NCBI GenBank assembly: GCA_964408805.1
Contig: CAYPAV010000021.1
Span: 1-64,000, forward strand
DNA: 64,000 nt
Source: CAYPAV01 sp964408805
Lineage (GTDB): Bacteria; Pseudomonadota; Alphaproteobacteria; UBA8366
Direction of reading: 5' to 3'
Shown in pieces: positions 1 to 9,105 of the stretch (position 1 is the first letter of the stretch; the number at the start of each line of letters is the position of its first letter). Under the pieces are notes generated by a model, which saw only the letters and a list, made by a program, of their open reading frames with translations, did not search any database and had not been told where the DNA came from. The position numbers and the translations under genes were made by a program.

Positions 1-1311
1 TGGAATCGGTGGATGGTCGCGGAGGCTTTGGCGGAAGTCGTGCACCATCGGCATGATCACGTTCCGAACCCAGTTGGCCTCGAGGGCAATATTGGATTCT
101 TCTTTGGGGTCCTGGATCAGGTTGAAGATGTAGGGGGCCTCGAGCTTGATCGCGCCGTCATTGACCTCGGGCTCCCAGATAAAATGCATCTTCCAGTGGC
201 GCCATTTCGCTGCCCGCAGCTCCTCCTTGATGTAGAAGACCAATCCTTCCCGGTTGGACTTCTCCTGGCGGCCGCATAGGAAATCGATCTGGTCGATGCC
301 GTCGATGGGCCGGTCGTCCGGAACTGCGACGCCGGCGAGTCCGAGCAAGGTCGGATAAAGGTCGGCGATGTGGAGGATCTCGTCGGTCACGCCGCCCGGT
401 GGAACCTGGCCCGGCCAGCGCACCATGAAGGGCACGCGGAGGCTGCCCTCCATCGCCGTATGATAAGTGCTGCGCCAGAAGCCCGCCGTGCCGCGCCAGG
501 GCCGGCGGAACTCCGGCCCGTTGTCGGAGCCGAACAGGAAGATAGTGTTCTCGGCGATGCCGAGCTCGTCCACCGCATCCGCCAGAAGGCCCACATTATG
601 GTCCATTTCGGCCAGTGAATCGGCCATCTCGCCATGACCCGTCCGGCCGATGAAATCAGGATGGGCGAGGCTCGGAAAATGCAACTGGGTGATCGGCAGA
701 TAGGCGAAGAAGGGGTGGGATGCAGCCGATTCCCGCCGCATGAAGTCGATCGCGAGCTCGACCACCTCACGGTCGATCAGGCGGCGCGAGTCGTGATCGA
801 GAACCTTGACCTTTTCCGAGGGCGCGCCCCGTTCGCCTTTCCAGATATAGGGAATATCGACGAGGTCCGGCTCGAAGTTATGGCTGGTCGTGAACATCGC
901 TTCGTTCATGGTGCGGGGGATGCCGTACCAATCGTCGAAGCCGCGGTCCGTCGGCAGCCGCCCCTCGATGTCGCCGAGATGCCATTTGCCAAAATGCGCG
1001 GTGGCGTACCCCGCCTCAGACAACAGCTCCGGCAACAGCGCCTCCCAGCGCGTCAGGCCCTGGGGCAGTCCAGCCGGAACCGATTGAAAAGCGCCGGTGC
1101 GGATCGCCTGGCGGCCGGTCATCAGGGCCGCCCGGGTCGGGACGCAATCACTCTCCACATTGAAATTGAGGAAGCGGAGACCCTCCGCCGCCAGGGCATC
1201 GATCCGGGGTGTCGGGGCGCCGCGCAGCACGCCGCCGCCATAACAGCCGAGCTCGCCCCAGCCGAGATTGTCGGCGAGGATGAGAACGATATTGGGGCGC
1301 TTCTCGGTCAT
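1..1311 (-). CDS. Type I sulfatase (arylsulfatase family), 3' end cut by window edge
   Basis: Hydrolyses a sulfate ester; the substrate cannot be told from sequence. 437 codons are visible and the frame is open to the left edge, so the C-terminus is missing. From the ATG at 1311 the protein begins MTEKRPNIVLILADNLGWGE, with the first metal-binding Asp in LADN. The sulfatase signature C-V-P-T-R lies at residues 56-60; Cys56 is the one converted to formylglycine in active enzymes. FGKWHLGD and the metal site GSDNGPE follow in the expected order. There is no signal peptide, so it is predicted cytoplasmic. It is divergent from the MetE-like gene, with about 145 bp between them. The family assignment is firm. 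Confidence 0.93.
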   Translation of the reverse strand, partial: MTEKRPNIVLILADNLGWGELGCYGGGVLRGAPTPRIDALAAEGLRFLNFNVESDCVPTRAALMTGRQAIRTGAFQSVPAGLPQGLTRWEALLPELLSEAGYATAHFGKWHLGDIEGRLPTDRGFDDWYGIPRTMNEAMFTTSHNFEPDLVDIPYIWKGERGAPSEKVKVLDHDSRRLIDREVVELAIDFMRRESAASHPFFAYLPITQLHFPSLAHPDFIGRTGHGEMADSLAEMDHNVGLLADAVDELGIAENTIFLFGSDNGPEFRRPWRGTAGFWRSTYHTAMEGSLRVPFMVRWPGQVPPGGVTDEILHIADLYPTLLGLAGVAVPDDRPIDGIDQIDFLCGRQEKSNREGLVFYIKEELRAAKWRHWKMHFIWEPEVNDGAIKLEAPYIFNLIQDPKEESNIALEANWVRNVIMPMVHDFRQSLRDHPPIP

Positions 1312-1503
1312 GGGGGAGTTCCTCAATGCGGGCCTATTCGGACGTCCATGGCACAATCTGTACGAAACATCCCGGCTAATCCAGGACCGACGGCTCCCTT
1401 TTCCATACCGGACGAAGCCTGATAATTTAGAGACATTGCTTCGAGGGAGGGTTGCATCATCGAGGGCAAGGTCAAATCAGATCCGCCGTATCGTGCGGAG
1501 CAT

Positions 1504-2571
1504 GTGGGGAGTCTGCTTCGCCCGCCGGAACTCCGCGACGCCTTTCGCGCGCGCCACGAGGGGCGGATCTCGGCCGAGGCCTTCCGCGCCGTCCAGGACG
1601 CGGCCGTCGCCGACGTGGTCGCGCTACAGGAGGAAATCGGTCTTCATGTCTGTACGGACGGCGAGTTTCGCCGGGCGTCCTATTGGGGCCATTGGGTCGA
1701 CGCCATCGATGGGCTGGGAACAGCACCGGCGCTGTTTGCCTTTCATGACGACGCGGGCAACGAGCAGGCTTTTATCGCGGCCGATTGCACCGGCCGGCTA
1801 AGGAAGTCGGGACCGATCTCGGCGGAAGAATTCGGCTACCTCCAGTCGGTTTCCCGGGCAACGCCGAAGGTCACCATGCCGTCGCCCTCGACGCTCCATT
1901 TCTGGCGTCTCTCGGAGACCATCGAAGGATCGGACTATGAGAACGACGCGGATTACCTCGCCGATCTGACCGCCATCTATCGCCGGGAGATTTCCGATCT
2001 CCATGCGCTCGGATGCCGGTATGTGCAGCTCGACGAAGTGCCGCTCATCATGCTTGGCAATCCGAACATAAGGGGCCGGGTGCGGGAACATGGCGACGAT
2101 CCGGATCGGCTGACCGATCTCTACATCGAGGCCCTGAACGAGGCGGTGGGCGGTCGCCCGGACGATATGACCGTGGGCATGCATATGTGCCGCGGCAACT
2201 TCAAGGGAAAATGGCTTACCGAGGGCGGCTACGACGACATGGCCGAGCAGGTGTTCGGCCGGGTCGACGTCGACGCCTTTTTTCTGGAATACGATACCGC
2301 GCGGGCCGGGGGGTTCGAACCGCTTCGTTTCGTCCCCGAGGGCAAGACGGTCGTGCTCGGTCTCGTCAGCACGAAGACGCCGAAGCTGGAGTTGCGCGCG
2401 GAAATAAAGGCCCGGATCGAGGCGGCGGCGAAATATGTTCCCCTCGACCGCCTGGCGATCAGCCCGCAATGCGGGTTTGCCAGCACCGTTGCCGGCAATC
2501 CGGTGACGCTCGAGGATGAAATCGAAAAATTGAGGCTGCTGGTCGATGTCGCATCAGAGGTATGGGGCTGA
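1504..2571 (+). CDS. MetE-like (cobalamin-independent methionine synthase C-terminal family) methyltransferase
   Basis: Single-domain relative of the catalytic half of MetE, which moves methyl groups to a thiol using zinc. Candidate zinc ligands are seen as HMC (about residue 222), FFLEYD and SPQCGF. At about 355 residues it is half the length of true MetE, so it is probably a corrinoid- or xenobiotic-linked thiol methyltransferase rather than the housekeeping enzyme. The start is odd: the only conventional codon is GTG at 1504, which is the Val of the conserved H-V-G-S-L-L-R-P motif. In-frame homology (PPYRAEH) continues upstream to an ATC pair at 1456 and 1459, preceded by a strong ribosome site AGGGAGG (1444-1450). 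Translation probably begins there, or an ATG has been lost. It is followed 6 bp downstream by a methyltransferase. Confidence 0.88.
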   Translation: MGSLLRPPELRDAFRARHEGRISAEAFRAVQDAAVADVVALQEEIGLHVCTDGEFRRASYWGHWVDAIDGLGTAPALFAFHDDAGNEQAFIAADCTGRLRKSGPISAEEFGYLQSVSRATPKVTMPSPSTLHFWRLSETIEGSDYENDADYLADLTAIYRREISDLHALGCRYVQLDEVPLIMLGNPNIRGRVREHGDDPDRLTDLYIEALNEAVGGRPDDMTVGMHMCRGNFKGKWLTEGGYDDMAEQVFGRVDVDAFFLEYDTARAGGFEPLRFVPEGKTVVLGLVSTKTPKLELRAEIKARIEAAAKYVPLDRLAISPQCGFASTVAGNPVTLEDEIEKLRLLVDVASEVWG

Positions 2572-2577
2572 TCGGCA

Positions 2578-3393
2578 ATGACGTCGGATGAAATCGAGCG
2601 GGCCGCGATGGCGCGCTTCAAGCGCGAGCGCGAGCTTGCCATGGCGCCGGTCCGGCTGGATATCGAGCGGCGGGTTTGCGGCAGCGACTATGGCGCGACC
2701 AGTTGGACGACGGTCGATGAGGCACGGCGGGTCGCGGACCGCTTGGCGCTGGCGCCCGGAATGCGATTGCTCGATATCGGCGCCGGCGCGGGCTGGCCCG
2801 GACTTTATCTGGCGGGGCTGACGGGTTGCGACGTGGTTCTTACAGATATTCCTTTCTTCGGCCTGCGCTCGGCGATGGAACGGGCCGGGGCCGACGGCAT
2901 GGCGGGCAAGCAATGGGCCGCGGTCGCGGACGGGGCCCAACTGCCTTTCCGAACCGGCGCCTTCGACGCGGTCAGCCATTCCGACGTGTTGTGCTGTCTT
3001 TCGTTGAAGCGGGCGGCGTTGGAATCGTCCAGGCGCGTGGTCCGCGCCGGCGGCCGGACGGTGTTCACGGTGATCTCGATCCCACCCGGATTGTCGTCGA
3101 CCGACCATGCGCGCGCGCTTGCGGCCGGGCCGCCCTTTATCGACGCCGAAGAAGCCTACCCGGCCGTGATCGAGGAGACCGGTTGGGAGATCACCGACCA
3201 TCTCGATCTGACCGGCGCGTTCTTGGAGTCGTCCCGCCGGATGCTGGACGAGGAGGAAACCCATGCCGACGAACTCGGCCGGCTGCATGGCGCCGAGGAC
3301 TTCGCGGCGAGGCTGAACAAGCGAAGATCGCGGGTCGACATCCTGGGCGAGGGACTACTCCGACGTGAACTATTCGCCGCGACGGCGATTTGA
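2578..3393 (+). CDS. Class I SAM-dependent methyltransferase
   Basis: Predicted cytoplasmic methyltransferase of 271 residues. The SAM-binding glycine loop LLDIGAGAGWPG sits near residues 64-75, followed by the acidic motif II segment VVLTDIPFF. The post-I region GAFDAVSHSDVLCCL matches the Methyltransf_11/25 layout. It starts 6 bp after the MetE-like gene, so the two probably form an operon; this suggests linked methyl-group chemistry, but the acceptor is unknown. The C-terminal third (about residues 190-271) has no recognisable motif. Confidence 0.85.
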   Translation: MTSDEIERAAMARFKRERELAMAPVRLDIERRVCGSDYGATSWTTVDEARRVADRLALAPGMRLLDIGAGAGWPGLYLAGLTGCDVVLTDIPFFGLRSAMERAGADGMAGKQWAAVADGAQLPFRTGAFDAVSHSDVLCCLSLKRAALESSRRVVRAGGRTVFTVISIPPGLSSTDHARALAAGPPFIDAEEAYPAVIEETGWEITDHLDLTGAFLESSRRMLDEEETHADELGRLHGAEDFAARLNKRRSRVDILGEGLLRRELFAATAI

Positions 3394-3497
3394 ACGCCAA
3401 AATTTAGTATTTTGCGGTACTTTAATATGTGTTGGCACGGGGATATCCTGCTCGTGAACCCGACGAAAGCCAATTCAATCTATGAAAGAAATTCTTA

Positions 3498-4172
3498 ATG
3501 GCTAGGCGGCAATTCAAGGATTTATGTGTTCTCGTCGTAGACGACGAGGAATTCATCCGTAGTCTGGTGACGCGTATTCTCACGGCGCTCGAGATCACCG
3601 ACATCGAGGAAGCCTCCGACGGCGCCGAGGCGATCGAGAAAGCGCTTGCGAAAACGCCAGACGTGGTCATTTGCGACATCGAAATGGAGCCGGTGAACGG
3701 ATTGGAATTCCTGAAGCGGATCCGGACGGCCGCCGCGGGTTTGCCTCGGGCGCTACCCGTCATCTATCTGACGGGTGCGCAGGATGGGGCGATTATCGGC
3801 AACGCCTTCGCCCTGGATCCAAGCGCCTTCGTCAAGAAACCGTCCGACCTCGAAACCTTGAGAGACAGAATCGATCGGGCGACCGGCGGCCATCAAGCCG
3901 TCCAACCACCGCACGCTTATGAGGGCGTACCGACGAGCGCCGCATCTCCCGTCCGATCCGTGGCCGCCGCCGAGGGCGACACGCGTTCGGAGGAGCCGAC
4001 GCTGCGCAACCTGGAGGATGTGCGGCCGGGCGCCATCCTCGCCGACGATGTGACGACGAAGAATGGGCAATTACTGCTCGTCTCGGGGCTCGAACTCGGC
4101 GAATCGCATCTCCGCAAACTGGCTGATCTGTCGGAAATGATGGAGATCGGCGATCTCTGGGTCTGGGAGTAG
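3498..4172 (+). CDS. Response regulator: receiver plus small C-terminal LRPG-type domain
   Basis: Receiver domain of about 125 residues with the acidic pair in LVVDDEEF, phosphoacceptor Asp60 in ICDIEM, the YLTGA switch segment and Lys in FVKKPSD. A variable linker (about 130-165) leads to a short domain containing VRPGAILADDV and GQLLLVSGLEL. This sequence type is often seen next to HD-GYP domains, but no HD-GYP is present, so the output is unknown and no DNA-binding domain is visible. It is convergent with the large cyclase gene, with only 24 bp between the two stops. No partner kinase is adjacent; the nearest is at 16.3-18.2 kb. Confidence 0.88.
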   Translation: MARRQFKDLCVLVVDDEEFIRSLVTRILTALEITDIEEASDGAEAIEKALAKTPDVVICDIEMEPVNGLEFLKRIRTAAAGLPRALPVIYLTGAQDGAIIGNAFALDPSAFVKKPSDLETLRDRIDRATGGHQAVQPPHAYEGVPTSAASPVRSVAAAEGDTRSEEPTLRNLEDVRPGAILADDVTTKNGQLLLVSGLELGESHLRKLADLSEMMEIGDLWVWE

Positions 4173-4196
4173 GCCGTCGCCGCGCCGTACCTTCGT

Positions 4197-7183
4197 TTAT
4201 TCCGGGACGCCGGCGGCAACTAACAGTTGGACCACCTTCTCCCGTGCTGCCGGCGGTTTGACCACGGTCAACAGATTCCAGTCCGCCAACCGGAAATTCG
4301 GTGTGTCTTTCATCAACTCCGCCACGATTTCGCGTGCTTTTTCGGTTTGTCCCAGGCCCTGATAGGCAACCGCGAGAGATACTTGTGCCGGCGGACCATA
4401 GGGACCTTTCCGAGCGAGGTTCAGCTCGAGCGCGTCGCGCGCCGCCTCGTAATCGCCGCCATAGGCGTTGACATGACCCAACAGGTTTAGATACGGCCCA
4501 TTCACGAATTGGGGGTTGAGCTGGATCGCCCGCTCGATGCAGACGGCACCTTCCGCCAATTCGCCGGACATCCCCAGGAACATCCCGAGAAATGCGTGTG
4601 CGTCCGCGTCGCCGGGCTGACGCCGAATGGCTTCGCGGGCGGCCTCGATCCCGTCTTCCAAATTCCCTTGCAGGAGAAGCGAGAATCCGAGGCTTGTATA
4701 AGACCATCCCAATGTCGGATCGAGATCGATGGCCTTCCGCGCCATCGCCTCGGCTTTCTCGACGACTGCCAAATCCAGGCCATGGGCGAACACGGTGCCG
4801 AAGGAGAGCATGTTGGCGACCCCGGCATAGCCGCCGGCGAAATCGGGATCCATCACGATGACCTGTTCGAACATCTCGCGGGCCGCGTTGATCCTGTCGG
4901 GAACCGGCGGATACGGCGTCGCCCTGGCGCGGACGAAGAGCTCGTAAGCGTCAAGGTTCTGGGTGTGGACCGTCCGGAGGCTCTCCTCCTCGCCGGCGGT
5001 CAATTGCACGGACAGGGCGGAGACCACCTCGGCGCCGACCTCGTCCTGCAATTCGAAGACGTCGTGGATGGTGCCGTCATAGCGATCCGCCCATAGATGC
5101 CCGCCCGTGGCGGCATCGATCAATTGGGCATTGATGCGCACCCGCTCGCCGGATTTCCGCACACTGCCTTCCAGCACGTAGCGGACGCCCAACGCGGCCG
5201 CGGCCTCGCGGATATCCACAAGCTGGCCCTTATAGACGGAGGACGAATTCCGCGCGACCACAAACAGGCCGGAGACTTTCGAAAGATCGGTGATCAGATC
5301 CTCGGTCATACCGTCGGCGAACGCCTCCTGGTCGGGATCGCCCGAGAGATTGTCAAAGGGAAGGACGGCGATGGAGGGCTTTTCGGCGGCGGGTTCGGTG
5401 CCGACGGGGACCGTGGTCGCGCCCTCCGGAAGACCGGCCTCGAGAAGCCCTTCCACGGCAAAATCGAAATCTGCTTGGTGCCGGAACGGATGATTGATAC
5501 GGAGCGTTTCGAGGGAAAACTCGGGCGAGTACGACAGGGCCCTCTCGACCTCGCGCCGGGCTTCCCGGAGCCGGCCCGCATGGGCGAGCGCGTTGGCGTA
5601 GTCCAGGATCGAGGTTGGATGGTGGGTGCCGCGATCGCTGGCCATCTCGCCGAACGCGACCGCCTTGTCGATGTCCCGCATCATGAAATGTGCCTTCGAC
5701 AGGACCGTGAGCATGCCCGGAAACCAGGGATCGTTCGGGCTGAGGCGCATCGCCAGTTCGATCGGCCGAATCGCTTCCTCGGGCCGGCCGTCGAAGATAT
5801 AGGCGAGGCCCAGATACATGTGGCCGATAGCGAGGCTGGGATTGACCTCGACGGCACGCTCGATCTGCTGGACGCCCAGGTCGAACCGCCGCTTGAACAT
5901 CCGTGCCCAACCGAGCGCCAAATGTCCTCGCGAGGCCCGGTCGTCGATCGCAATGGCCTTTTGTCCGGCGTCCTGCAGCTCGGCGATGGTCCGATCCGGG
6001 TCGGATGTCCAACCGCGAAAGAGCGCGCCCATATGCGACAGCGCCAGCCCGCCATAGGCCAAGGGCTGGTTCGGATCGCTCTCGATCGATTTCCCGAACC
6101 AATGGAGAGCTTGGTCGAAGTCCTCCTTTTTGAAGGTGTTGTAATGCCAGAACCCGCGATGGGCGGCCTCCCAGGCGTCGAGGTTCTCGTGCCGGACTAG
6201 AATCGCCTGCCTCTGCGCTTCACCGGAAAGGGCGGGTTCGATGGCGGCCACAATGCGCTGGGTGATCTCGTCCTGAACGGCGAAGATGTCGTCCAGGTCG
6301 CGGTCGTATTTCTCCGCCCACATGTGATGGCCCGTGGGCGCGTCGATCAGCTGGGCCGTGATGCGGACACGGTTGCCGGCGCGGCGGACGCTGCCCTCGA
6401 CCACGTATTGGGCGCCGAGTTTCTCGCCCACTTCCTTGATAACGGCCGAGGTACCCTTGAGCGCGAAGGTCGAGTTGCGGGCGATGACCGGAAACCAGCG
6501 CCAGATCGACAGCTGGGTAATGATGTCTTCGGCCAGTCCGTCGGCGAAATACTCCTGCTCCGGGTCGCCCGACATGTTGTCGAAGGGCAGGACGGCGATG
6601 GCGGAGCGGCCGCCGAAACCCTCCACCGGCACCGAGACGTCGGCGATCGCGTCGCCGATGATGACAGGCGCTTCGCCCGCGCCCAAGCGAACCGCATAGA
6701 CCCGGACAGGGGCCGAGACGTGCTTGACCTCTTTCTCTCCGAGATCTTCGTAGGTCGCCTCGATGCGATTGCGGACCGATTCGTAGACCAATCCGGAGAT
6801 GCAGATTCCGCCCTCCTCGGCGAGCGCTTCCAGGCGAGCTGCGATGTTGACACCCTCGCCGTGGATGTCGCGCCCGTCGTCGATGATGTCGCCGAGATTG
6901 ACCCCCATGCGGAAGTCGAGGGCACTGTCGGCCAAATTCCCCTGGAGTGCATGGCGCAGGCGACCGCGTCCTGGACGGTCGGGAACTCGACCAGGAAGCC
7001 GTCGCCGGTGAGCTTGACGATGCGGCCGGAATGGGTCGCCACCGTGGGATCGATAACGTCGTCCCGCGCCGCCGTCCACGCGGCGACGGTGCCGTCCGTG
7101 TCCTCTTCCATGAGACGGGTATAGCCCGCCACGTCGGCGGCCAGGATGGCGGCGAGTCTCCGCTGAACCTCCTGACCGGCCAT
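4197..7183 (-). CDS. Class III adenylate/guanylate cyclase with two TolB-like/TPR modules, frameshifted
   Basis: Predicted cyclic-nucleotide synthase with a long sensory or scaffold tail. The start is ATG 7183 (MAGQEVQRRLAAILAADVAG). The cyclase domain covers about residues 1-175, with metal Asp in AADVAGY, KLTGDGF and the transition-state Asn/Arg in GVNIAARL. Then come two successive copies of TolB-like N-terminal domain plus TPRs: IAVLPFDNMSGD (about 193) with TPRs, and IAVLPFDNLSGD (about 605) with TPRs. Relatives usually carry one copy. The reading frame changes near 6946-6951, between VACAM and LQGN; adding one base restores a continuous 995-residue protein. It is either a sequencing error or a recent mutation separating the catalytic metal sites from the rest. 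Confidence 0.9.
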
Positions 7184-7262
7184 GATTCCTCGCGATTTTT
7201 GGTGTGTACCCCTCGAGTCCCATTCTAATGAACGGGGAAGGGCTGGCAATTGAATCCAGGTT

Positions 7263-8042
7263 TCACTCGTGGATTTTCCGCAACCGGGCGACATCGTCCG
7301 GCGGCGGTGCGGCGAACAGGCCTTGGGTACTGCGCTCGATGCCCAGCCGATCGAGATCAACCATCATTTCCGCCGTTTTCACGACGGCGGCGCAGCCATC
7401 CAGCACCGGCACGCCGTCGACCTCGCGAAGGTCGTGCTCGAGCAGGAACATGTTCACCGGATTGCCGGCGACCAGCAGCATCGTCGCCCCGCGCTCTATC
7501 ACCGGGCGGGCGGCGGCGCGGAAGGCCTCCAGATAAGGCTCGGGATCGTCATACATCCGCGGGAAGTCGTCATAGGTCAGGTCGAGCGAATGGCCCCGGA
7601 TCATGCGCCTGGCCAATCCGTAGCGCTTCGCCAGCAAGGCCATGTGTTCCAGAAGGGCGCGGTTATGGGTGACGAAGCCGAAACTCGGCGCCAATTGGCA
7701 GGCCAGCAGCATGGAACTCTCGGAAATGAACACGACCGGGAGATCGATCACTTCGCGAAGCTCGTAATAGCCGTGATCGAAGGTGTTGAGGACGGCGACT
7801 GCATCGAAGCCCTGTTCCTCCGCCCGCACGGCACTCTTGATCATCAGCGAGACCACCTTCTGGAAGGCCGTGTGGTAGCGGTCCTTGCCGAACGGCGTGC
7901 CGTCGATCCCGAAACTCGCCAGCTCCGTGCCGGGCCGCGCGACCTTGGCGAAATGGCGCTCCAGGGCCTCTTCGTACATCCGCCCATAGGGCGTGGCGGC
8001 ATCGCCCGCCAAGGCACTACCGCTTTGCAGCCAGATCTTCAC
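7263..8042 (-). CDS. Aspartate/glutamate/hydantoin racemase-family protein
   Basis: Predicted cytoplasmic protein of 259 residues in the two-domain Asp/Glu racemase fold. The start is GTG 8042 (MKIWLQSGSAL), chosen because it overlaps the preceding stop as GTGA. The second half keeps the cysteine motif VLDGCAAVV. The first catalytic position, normally Cys in racemases (CFDD-type), reads LNTFDHG here, with Thr. A two-base racemase mechanism is therefore doubtful; a maleate-isomerase or decarboxylase-like one-cysteine reaction is possible. It is translationally coupled to the EthD-like gene upstream, so the two products probably act on the same substrate. Confidence 0.8.
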   Translation of the reverse strand: MKIWLQSGSALAGDAATPYGRMYEEALERHFAKVARPGTELASFGIDGTPFGKDRYHTAFQKVVSLMIKSAVRAEEQGFDAVAVLNTFDHGYYELREVIDLPVVFISESSMLLACQLAPSFGFVTHNRALLEHMALLAKRYGLARRMIRGHSLDLTYDDFPRMYDDPEPYLEAFRAAARPVIERGATMLLVAGNPVNMFLLEHDLREVDGVPVLDGCAAVVKTAEMMVDLDRLGIERSTQGLFAAPPPDDVARLRKIHE

Positions 8043-8608
8043 GCGCCCGTCTCCCCGGCCGCCGACGGCACGACTTGGTCCGTGAGATGCCCATAGACGC
8101 AGAGCCCGTCCAGCGCGGCCAGGTCTCGGTCCTCGGCACTCTTGGCATCGACCAGGGCGATCCATCGGTGTTCCGGGTCGCCGTCGAAGGCGGTCAGTCC
8201 GGCTTGCCGGGGGCCCGTGGCGTTGACCAACGGCAGAAACAGGATATCGGCGAGAGCGAACTCCCGGGGGTCCCGTTCGGTCACCAGGAAGGTGCCCGCC
8301 TCCGTCACCGCGGGCACGCGCTCCAGCCCGTTAAAGATGTTCCGTCGCCGCTGCATGACGTCCTTCCAGCGGAGGCTGCCCCGCCCGCCGCCGCCGAGCG
8401 CGTGATAAGGCTCGCTGTCGAAGACGTCGAGCGACCGCACCGAGTAGATCGCGAGATAGCCGGGGGCATTCGCGGACAAGGCGCGGAGGCGCTGCGCCGT
8501 CTCGAACTTGGGCAGGGTGAGGAGCTTTTGCATATAGGCCGCGTAATAGGCGTGCCACTCTTCTTTATCCTCGGGTTTGTCGAAATCGATCTCCACCATG
8601 TAGATCAA
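8039..8608 (-). CDS. Hypothetical dimeric alpha/beta-barrel (EthD-like) protein
   Basis: 189-residue protein beginning MIYMVEIDFDKPEDKEEWH, a typical first strand and helix of EthD/ABM ferredoxin-like domains. A second related half can be seen around FLVTERDP. The start is taken as TTG 8608 because GGGAGG lies 6 bases upstream; the alternative ATG is at 8599. Its stop overlaps the start of the racemase-family gene by 4 bases, so the two are co-translated. The specific function is not recognisable; such proteins often bind or degrade small hydrophobic metabolites. Confidence 0.7.
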   Translation of the reverse strand: MIYMVEIDFDKPEDKEEWHAYYAAYMQKLLTLPKFETAQRLRALSANAPGYLAIYSVRSLDVFDSEPYHALGGGGRGSLRWKDVMQRRRNIFNGLERVPAVTEAGTFLVTERDPREFALADILFLPLVNATGPRQAGLTAFDGDPEHRWIALVDAKSAEDRDLAALDGLCVYGHLTDQVVPSAAGETGA

Positions 8609-8736
8609 GTCGGGCCTCCCTTGGCGCCGGGCCGAATATTTGGGTTGCTCTTCAACCTCCGCCGGTGGCAGAGATGATAACGCACGACCGCCGGGGGGGA
8701 AGCGCGTTCGAATGGGTTCGAAGGGGATGGCTTCCC

Positions 8737-9105
8737 ATGGCCCGAATTCTCGTGATCGACGATGACGATCTGATCCGTCTGGCGCTCCGAACGTTTCTCA
8801 AGGGCGCCGGCCACGACGTGATGGAAGCCGCCGAGGGCGCGGAAGGCATCGAACTGCATACGGCGGCACCCTTCGACCTGGTCATCTCCGATCTTTTCAT
8901 GCCGGGGAAGGAGGGCATCGAGACGATCGTCGAACTGCGGCGGGATTATCCCGATCTGAAGATCATCGCGATCTCCAGCGGCGGCCGGGCCGCCGCCACG
9001 GGGCTTCTGGACGTCGCGAAGGGGCTGGGCGCCGATCGAACGGTCCGGAAACCGTTTTCGGCTGAGGACATCCTGGCCGAAGTCGACGCGCTGCTTGCCC
9101 CTTAG
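8737..9105 (+). CDS. Single-domain response regulator (CheY-like)
   Basis: 122-residue stand-alone receiver. Acidic pocket ILVIDDDD, phosphoacceptor Asp52 in VISDLFMPG, Ser/Thr switch IAISSGG and Lys in VRKPF are all present, so it should be phosphorylatable. The ATG at 8737 is preferred to one at 8665 because the domain begins there and AAGGGGA precedes it. It has no output domain, which suits a diguanylate-, motor- or phosphorelay-type role through protein contact. Its stop overlaps, tail to tail, the stop of the solute-binding gene on the other strand. Confidence 0.9.
   Translation: MARILVIDDDDLIRLALRTFLKGAGHDVMEAAEGAEGIELHTAAPFDLVISDLFMPGKEGIETIVELRRDYPDLKIIAISSGGRAAATGLLDVAKGLGADRTVRKPFSAEDILAEVDALLAP

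Noticed and set aside
7184..7223. Extended start for the large cyclase at 7223
   Set aside because: Residues from that start to about 6950 are Arg/His-rich shadow sequence; the conserved cyclase N-terminus is in the adjacent frame from 7183.
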